DNA of 9,212 nucleotides from Jatrophihabitans sp. (GTDB taxonomy: Bacteria > Actinomycetota > Actinomycetes > Mycobacteriales > Jatrophihabitantaceae), in assembly GCA_025966255.1 (NCBI GenBank), contig JAOPVG010000160.1:1-9212 (forward strand), read 5' to 3'. A program made the position numbers and the translations under genes. Under the pieces are notes generated by a model that was not told the origin of the DNA, did no database searches, and saw nothing but the letters and a program-made list of their open reading frames with translations. This document shows, one piece after another, positions 6,852 to 9,212 of this stretch. The first letter of the stretch is position 1; each line of letters opens with the position of its first letter.

Positions 6852-6857
6852 ACGGTA
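6852..6857 (-). promoter_or_regulatory. Candidate -10 element of the catabolic operon
   Basis: TACCGT on the minus strand fits the TANNNT -10 pattern. Its first base is 41 bases before the start codon, exactly as for TACGTT before pruA, and both are preceded by CC. There is no good -35, as expected for an activator-dependent promoter. Inferred transcription would start near 6845. Confidence 0.45.
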
Positions 6858-6878
6858 GGGCGCGCGGCCTCACCAGTT

Positions 6879-6898
6879 CTTCGGCGAGCGGGCGGAAC
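6879..6898 (-). promoter_or_regulatory. Second operator-like dyad of the catabolic operon
   Basis: GTTCC, 10 bases, then CGAAG on the minus strand. The same arrangement, with the same 10-base spacing, occurs at 8019-8038 before pruA. Its centre is 32 bases (about three helix turns) from the centre of the upstream palindrome and about 43 bases before the inferred transcription start, a usual activator position. Confidence 0.45.
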
Positions 6899-6910
6899 AT
6901 CGGCCGCGCC

Positions 6911-6930
6911 CGTTCGACAATTGTCGAACG
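6911..6930. promoter_or_regulatory. Perfect 20-base palindrome, probable PucR/PutR operator
   Basis: CGTTCGACAATTGTCGAACG is identical to its own reverse complement. It lies in the 127-base gap between the regulator stop and the oxidoreductase start, centred 104.5 bases before the start codon. The core TTCGACAAT recurs at 7989-7997 in the regulator/pruA intergenic region, centred the same 104.5 bases before pruA. The sequence shows the palindrome and the shared core. Binding by the neighbouring regulator is inferred. Confidence 0.7.
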
Positions 6931-6943
6931 GCGGGGTGGACGG

Positions 6944-7960
6944 TCAGCCGGCCGCCGCGCGGAACGCCGCGAGCCGCAGGGCCATGAGTAGGTGGTCCCG
7001 CCCAGCGCCGGCCTTGAGATTCACGCCGGTGCGGGCCTCGATCCGCTCGATCCGGTAGTACAGCGTCGTCCGGTGGATGTGCAGCTCGGCTGCGGTGCTG
7101 GCGACGTCGCCGCCGTTCTCGAGCAGGACCCGGGCCGTCACGAGCAGGTCGCCGTGCGAGCCGTCGGCCAGCACCTCGGCGCCGGAGTGGACGTCGCTGA
7201 CGGTGAGGTCGGTCGGCGCCGCGACGATCAGGTGCCACGATCCGAGGGCGTCCCAGGTGGGGGCGGCCAACCGCGCACCCGCCCGCAGCGACTGCCGGAC
7301 GGCGGTGGCGCGCCGGACGGCCGTGCTCAGCTGCACCAGGCGCACCGGCGGTCCGCTCGTCGCTGCTCGTCCCCGCTCCCCCTCGACGTGGGCGCTCATC
7401 CCGCCGCGCAGCATCCACCCCCCGCTGGCCGCGGGGGCGTGCACGGTGACCGTCACGTCTGGGGTGAGGTCGTCCAGGGCGACCAGTTCGCGGGCCGCGT
7501 CGGCGTCGGGCTCGGCTGCGAGGCGGGCCAGCAGTGCCGCTCGATGCCGGGCAACCGTCTCCTCGCTCGGTCGGGAGCGGGTCAGGGCGGCCGTCGCGAT
7601 CTCGGCGCACTCCTGCAGCCGGGGGAGATCGGCTTCGGTGACCAGGCCCTCGGCATCCAGCACCCAGAGATACCCGAGCAGGTTGCGACCGGCCCGCAGC
7701 GGGACGCACCACCGCTCGAGCATCTCGGCCTCGAGATCGGCCGGCGTGCGGATCGGACCCTCGGCCGCCGGGAGACCCAACCGGGCGACCAACGCCGACG
7801 CGGCCGGCGTGACTTCGCGCTGCAGGATCGACCGAATGCGGGTCGGATCGGCATGACCCTGGGCGCTCCACCACAGCGGCAGGTGTCGCGGATCCTCGAC
7901 CAGCACCGGCTGGGCGAGCTCGGCCGCGAGCGCGTCGACCGCGGTCTGGACGTCTGTCAC
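6944..7960 (-). CDS. PucR-family transcriptional regulator, probable proline-catabolism regulator (PutR-like)
   Basis: The product has 338 residues. The C-terminal helix-turn-helix of the PucR family is clear: ARVLLENGGDVASTAAELHIHRTTLYYRIERIEARTG (about 276-312), followed by RDHLLMALRLAAF (321-333). The N-terminal half (about 13-125) looks like a GAF-type ligand domain, with PVLVEDPRHLPLWWSAQG, ADPTRIRSILQREV and LLGYLWVLDAEG. A variable linker region fills the middle. The start is GTG at 7960, with GAGGAG 6 bases upstream. In Streptomyces and relatives a PucR-type regulator called PutR lies divergent from the P5C dehydrogenase and proline dehydrogenase genes and activates them; the arrangement with pruA here is the same. 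Shared operator-like dyads suggest it also drives the minus-strand operon that follows it. The family is secure; the PutR assignment is from context. The ligand (proline or P5C) is not shown by the sequence. Confidence 0.92.
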   Translation of the reverse strand: MTDVQTAVDALAAELAQPVLVEDPRHLPLWWSAQGHADPTRIRSILQREVTPAASALVARLGLPAAEGPIRTPADLEAEMLERWCVPLRAGRNLLGYLWVLDAEGLVTEADLPRLQECAEIATAALTRSRPSEETVARHRAALLARLAAEPDADAARELVALDDLTPDVTVTVHAPAASGGWMLRGGMSAHVEGERGRAATSGPPVRLVQLSTAVRRATAVRQSLRAGARLAAPTWDALGSWHLIVAAPTDLTVSDVHSGAEVLADGSHGDLLVTARVLLENGGDVASTAAELHIHRTTLYYRIERIEARTGVNLKAGAGRDHLLMALRLAAFRAAAG

Positions 7961-7986
7961 GCAGGGCTCCTCGGGCAGCTACTCGA

Positions 7987-8006
7987 CTTTCGACAATCGT
8001 AGGAAA
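7987..8006. promoter_or_regulatory. Imperfect operator dyad between the regulator and pruA
   Basis: CTTTCGACAATCGTAGGAAA matches the perfect palindrome at 6911-6930 in 14 of 20 positions. Nine of the first ten bases match, and the same centre is kept. It also contains CTTTC and GAAAG arms 11 bases apart. It is centred 104.5 bases before the pruA start, identical to the operon copy. Confidence 0.6.
7996..8001 (-). promoter_or_regulatory. Candidate -10 of the regulator gene, overlapping the operator
   Basis: TACGAT on the minus strand fits TANNNT and would start transcription near 7989, about 30 bases before the GTG. It lies inside the operator-like dyad, so a bound regulator would block it, which suggests negative autoregulation. 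The -35 region is poor. Confidence 0.35.
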
Positions 8007-8018
8007 GCCGAGGCCGAA

Positions 8019-8038
8019 GTTCCGGTCCGGCGCCGAAG
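8019..8038 (+). promoter_or_regulatory. Second operator-like dyad of pruA
   Basis: GTTCC, 10 bases, then CGAAG: the same half-sites and spacing as at 6879-6898. It is centred 32 bases after the first dyad and about 43 bases before the inferred pruA transcription start. Confidence 0.45.
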
Positions 8039-8059
8039 CCGCCCGGGTGACCGCGAGCC

Positions 8060-8065
8060 TACGTT
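8060..8065 (+). promoter_or_regulatory. Candidate -10 element of pruA
   Basis: TACGTT fits TANNNT, and its first base is 41 bases before the pruA ATG, as in the operon promoter. A competing pair, GTGACC (8047-8052) with GATACG (8071-8076) at 18 bases, is possible but is not shared with the other promoter. Confidence 0.4.
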
Positions 8066-8100
8066 TCCGGGATACGACACCGCCTACTCCCGGAGCACCC

Positions 8101-9212
8101 ATGACCTCTCCAGCCGGTAGGACTGCGCTCTTCCCGATCGCGCCCACAACGCCGCGCTCGTACGCCGCGGGCGCACCTGAGCGGGCGACCACGGCGGCCG
8201 CCCTCGCCGAGGTCCGCGGGGCCGACTACGACATTGCGAACGTGATCGGCGGTACCGAGGTGCGTACCGGCCGCAAGGCCGCTGTCGTCACGCCGCACGA
8301 GCACAAGCGGCAGCTCGGCCAGGTCCACTGGGCCGGCGCGGCCGAGACGCAGCAGGCGATCGACGCCGCACTCGCCGCCTCGAAATGGTGGGGCCGGCTG
8401 CCGTGGGAAGAGCGGGCGGCGCCGTTCCTGCGGGCGGCCGACATGCTCGAGCACGGTCCGTGGCGCGATCGGCTGAACGCGGCGACCATGCTCGAGCTGT
8501 CGAAGACGACCTACCAGGCTGATATCGACGCCGCGTGCGAAACCATCGACTTCATCCGGGCCAACGTCAAGAACATGCTCGACATGTACGACGTCCAGCC
8601 GAGCTCGCTGCCGGGCATGTGGAACCAGGCCGAGTATCGCCCACTCGAAGGCTTCGTCTTCGCCGTGACGCCGTTCAACTTCACCTGCATGAACAACCTG
8701 GCCTTCGGGCCGGCCGTACTGGGCAACACCGTTGTCTGGAAGCCGGCCGAGAGCGCGTCGCTGGTCGCCCACCTTTCCGTCCAACTGCTGCGCGAGGCCG
8801 GGCTGCCGGACGGCGTCGTGAACGTCGTCTACGGCGACGGCGCCGAGATCGGGTCCGTTGCGCTCGCCCACCGGGACCTGGCCGCCGTGCACTTCACCGG
8901 CTCGACCACGACGTTCCAGCACATCTGGCGGACGGTCGGAGCGAACGTCGCCTCGTACCGCAACTACCCACGCGTCGTCGGTGAGACGGGCGGCAAGGAC
9001 TTCATCGTCGCCCACCCGTCGGCCGACCTCGATGCGCTGGCCGTCGCCGCCATCCGCGGCTCGTACGAGTACCAGGGCCAGAAGTGCTCGGCCGCGTCGC
9101 GTCTCTACGCGCCGCGCAGCCTCTGGCCCGAGCTCAAGGAGCGTCTCGTCGCGCTCACGGAGTCGATCGTCGTGGGCGACCCCACCGAGCCTGAGACGTA
9201 CGTCGGCGCCGT
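8101..9212 (+). CDS. pruA: 1-pyrroline-5-carboxylate (L-glutamate gamma-semialdehyde) dehydrogenase, 3' end cut by the window
   Basis: The frame gives 370 residues from an ATG with GGAG 5 bases upstream and runs off the right edge; complete relatives have about 540. The enzyme oxidises glutamate semialdehyde (open form of P5C) to glutamate with NAD+, the second step of proline catabolism. The sequence follows the long-form P5C dehydrogenase pattern closely: NVIGGTEVRTGRKAAVVTPHEHK (47-69), WWGRLPWEERAAPFLRAADML (95-115), PLEGFVFAVTPFNFTCMNNLAFGP (181-204) and VVWKPAE with cofactor Lys214. It continues with VHFTGSTTTFQ, the general base Glu295 in VGETGGKD and the nucleophile Cys329 in YQGQKCSAASR. 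All key residues present in the window are intact. It is divergent from the PucR-type regulator across 140 bases holding two dyads. The proline dehydrogenase gene probably follows outside the window. Confidence 0.95.
   Translation, partial: MTSPAGRTALFPIAPTTPRSYAAGAPERATTAAALAEVRGADYDIANVIGGTEVRTGRKAAVVTPHEHKRQLGQVHWAGAAETQQAIDAALAASKWWGRLPWEERAAPFLRAADMLEHGPWRDRLNAATMLELSKTTYQADIDAACETIDFIRANVKNMLDMYDVQPSSLPGMWNQAEYRPLEGFVFAVTPFNFTCMNNLAFGPAVLGNTVVWKPAESASLVAHLSVQLLREAGLPDGVVNVVYGDGAEIGSVALAHRDLAAVHFTGSTTTFQHIWRTVGANVASYRNYPRVVGETGGKDFIVAHPSADLDALAVAAIRGSYEYQGQKCSAASRLYAPRSLWPELKERLVALTESIVVGDPTEPETYVGA

Noticed and set aside
4458..6852. Long plus-strand frames (4458-5741 and 5470-6852) opposite the dehydrogenase and oxidoreductase genes
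   Set aside because: They are antisense shadows of GC-rich coding DNA; their translations are low-complexity Arg/Gly/Val/Asp-rich and show no family motifs, while the minus-strand frames do.
6846..6861. GCCCT/AGGGC hairpin in the operon leader as a terminator or attenuator
   Set aside because: The stem is only 5 base pairs, has no T-run and overlaps the -10 candidate.
8059..9015. Minus-strand frame of 318 codons opposite pruA
   Set aside because: The plus strand carries near-consensus P5C dehydrogenase with catalytic residues in frame.
1..9212. tRNA or rRNA genes, CRISPR arrays, insertion sequences or phage genes
   Set aside because: No regularly spaced repeats, transposase motifs, terminal repeats or RNA-gene signatures were seen; base composition looks even throughout.

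Overview
The window is very GC-rich DNA with a strong preference for G or C at third codon positions. It has long antisense shadow frames, GGAG-type ribosome binding sites and an actinobacterial-type PucR regulator, which together suggest a soil-type actinobacterium. The order or genus cannot be read from the sequence.

Layout from left to right: (1) The 5' part of an uncharacterised four-helix membrane protein gene on the minus strand (1-419). (2) A 238-base gap with no convincing gene and one weak hairpin. (3) A compact minus-strand operon transcribed from about 6845 down to 658. In transcription order it encodes a SoxB/DAO-type FAD-dependent amine oxidoreductase, a possible 22-codon linking ORF, an acyl-CoA dehydrogenase homologue, an acyl-CoA ligase, a DUF6282 amidohydrolase-like protein, an isocitrate/isopropylmalate-type dehydrogenase and a VOC-fold protein. 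Three junctions overlap by 4 bases (ATGA or GTGA), and the 22-codon ORF bridges another junction with TGATG at both ends, so the set is probably translated as one coupled unit. (4) A PucR-family regulator, also on the minus strand (6944-7960). (5) Divergent from it, the first 370 codons of 1-pyrroline-5-carboxylate dehydrogenase (pruA), running off the right edge.

A PucR-type regulator divergent from pruA matches the actinobacterial proline catabolism arrangement (PutR beside the P5C dehydrogenase and proline dehydrogenase genes). Proline dehydrogenase would be expected just beyond the right edge.

The most notable feature is in the non-coding DNA. The pruA promoter and the promoter of the six-gene operon share the same architecture without a gap. 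Each has a dyad centred 104.5 bases before the start codon, a second dyad centred 32 bases further on, a TANNNT -10 candidate whose first base is 41 bases before the start codon, and a CGGAG ribosome binding site at the same position. In the operon the first dyad is a perfect 20-base palindrome, centred on the same TTCGACAAT core found at pruA. This suggests that the regulator activates both transcripts and that the operon is an undescribed catabolic module feeding, or co-induced with, proline/glutamate-semialdehyde metabolism. Its substrate is not known. The acyl-CoA dehydrogenase homologue also lacks a Glu at both classical catalytic-base positions, so an unusual reaction is possible.
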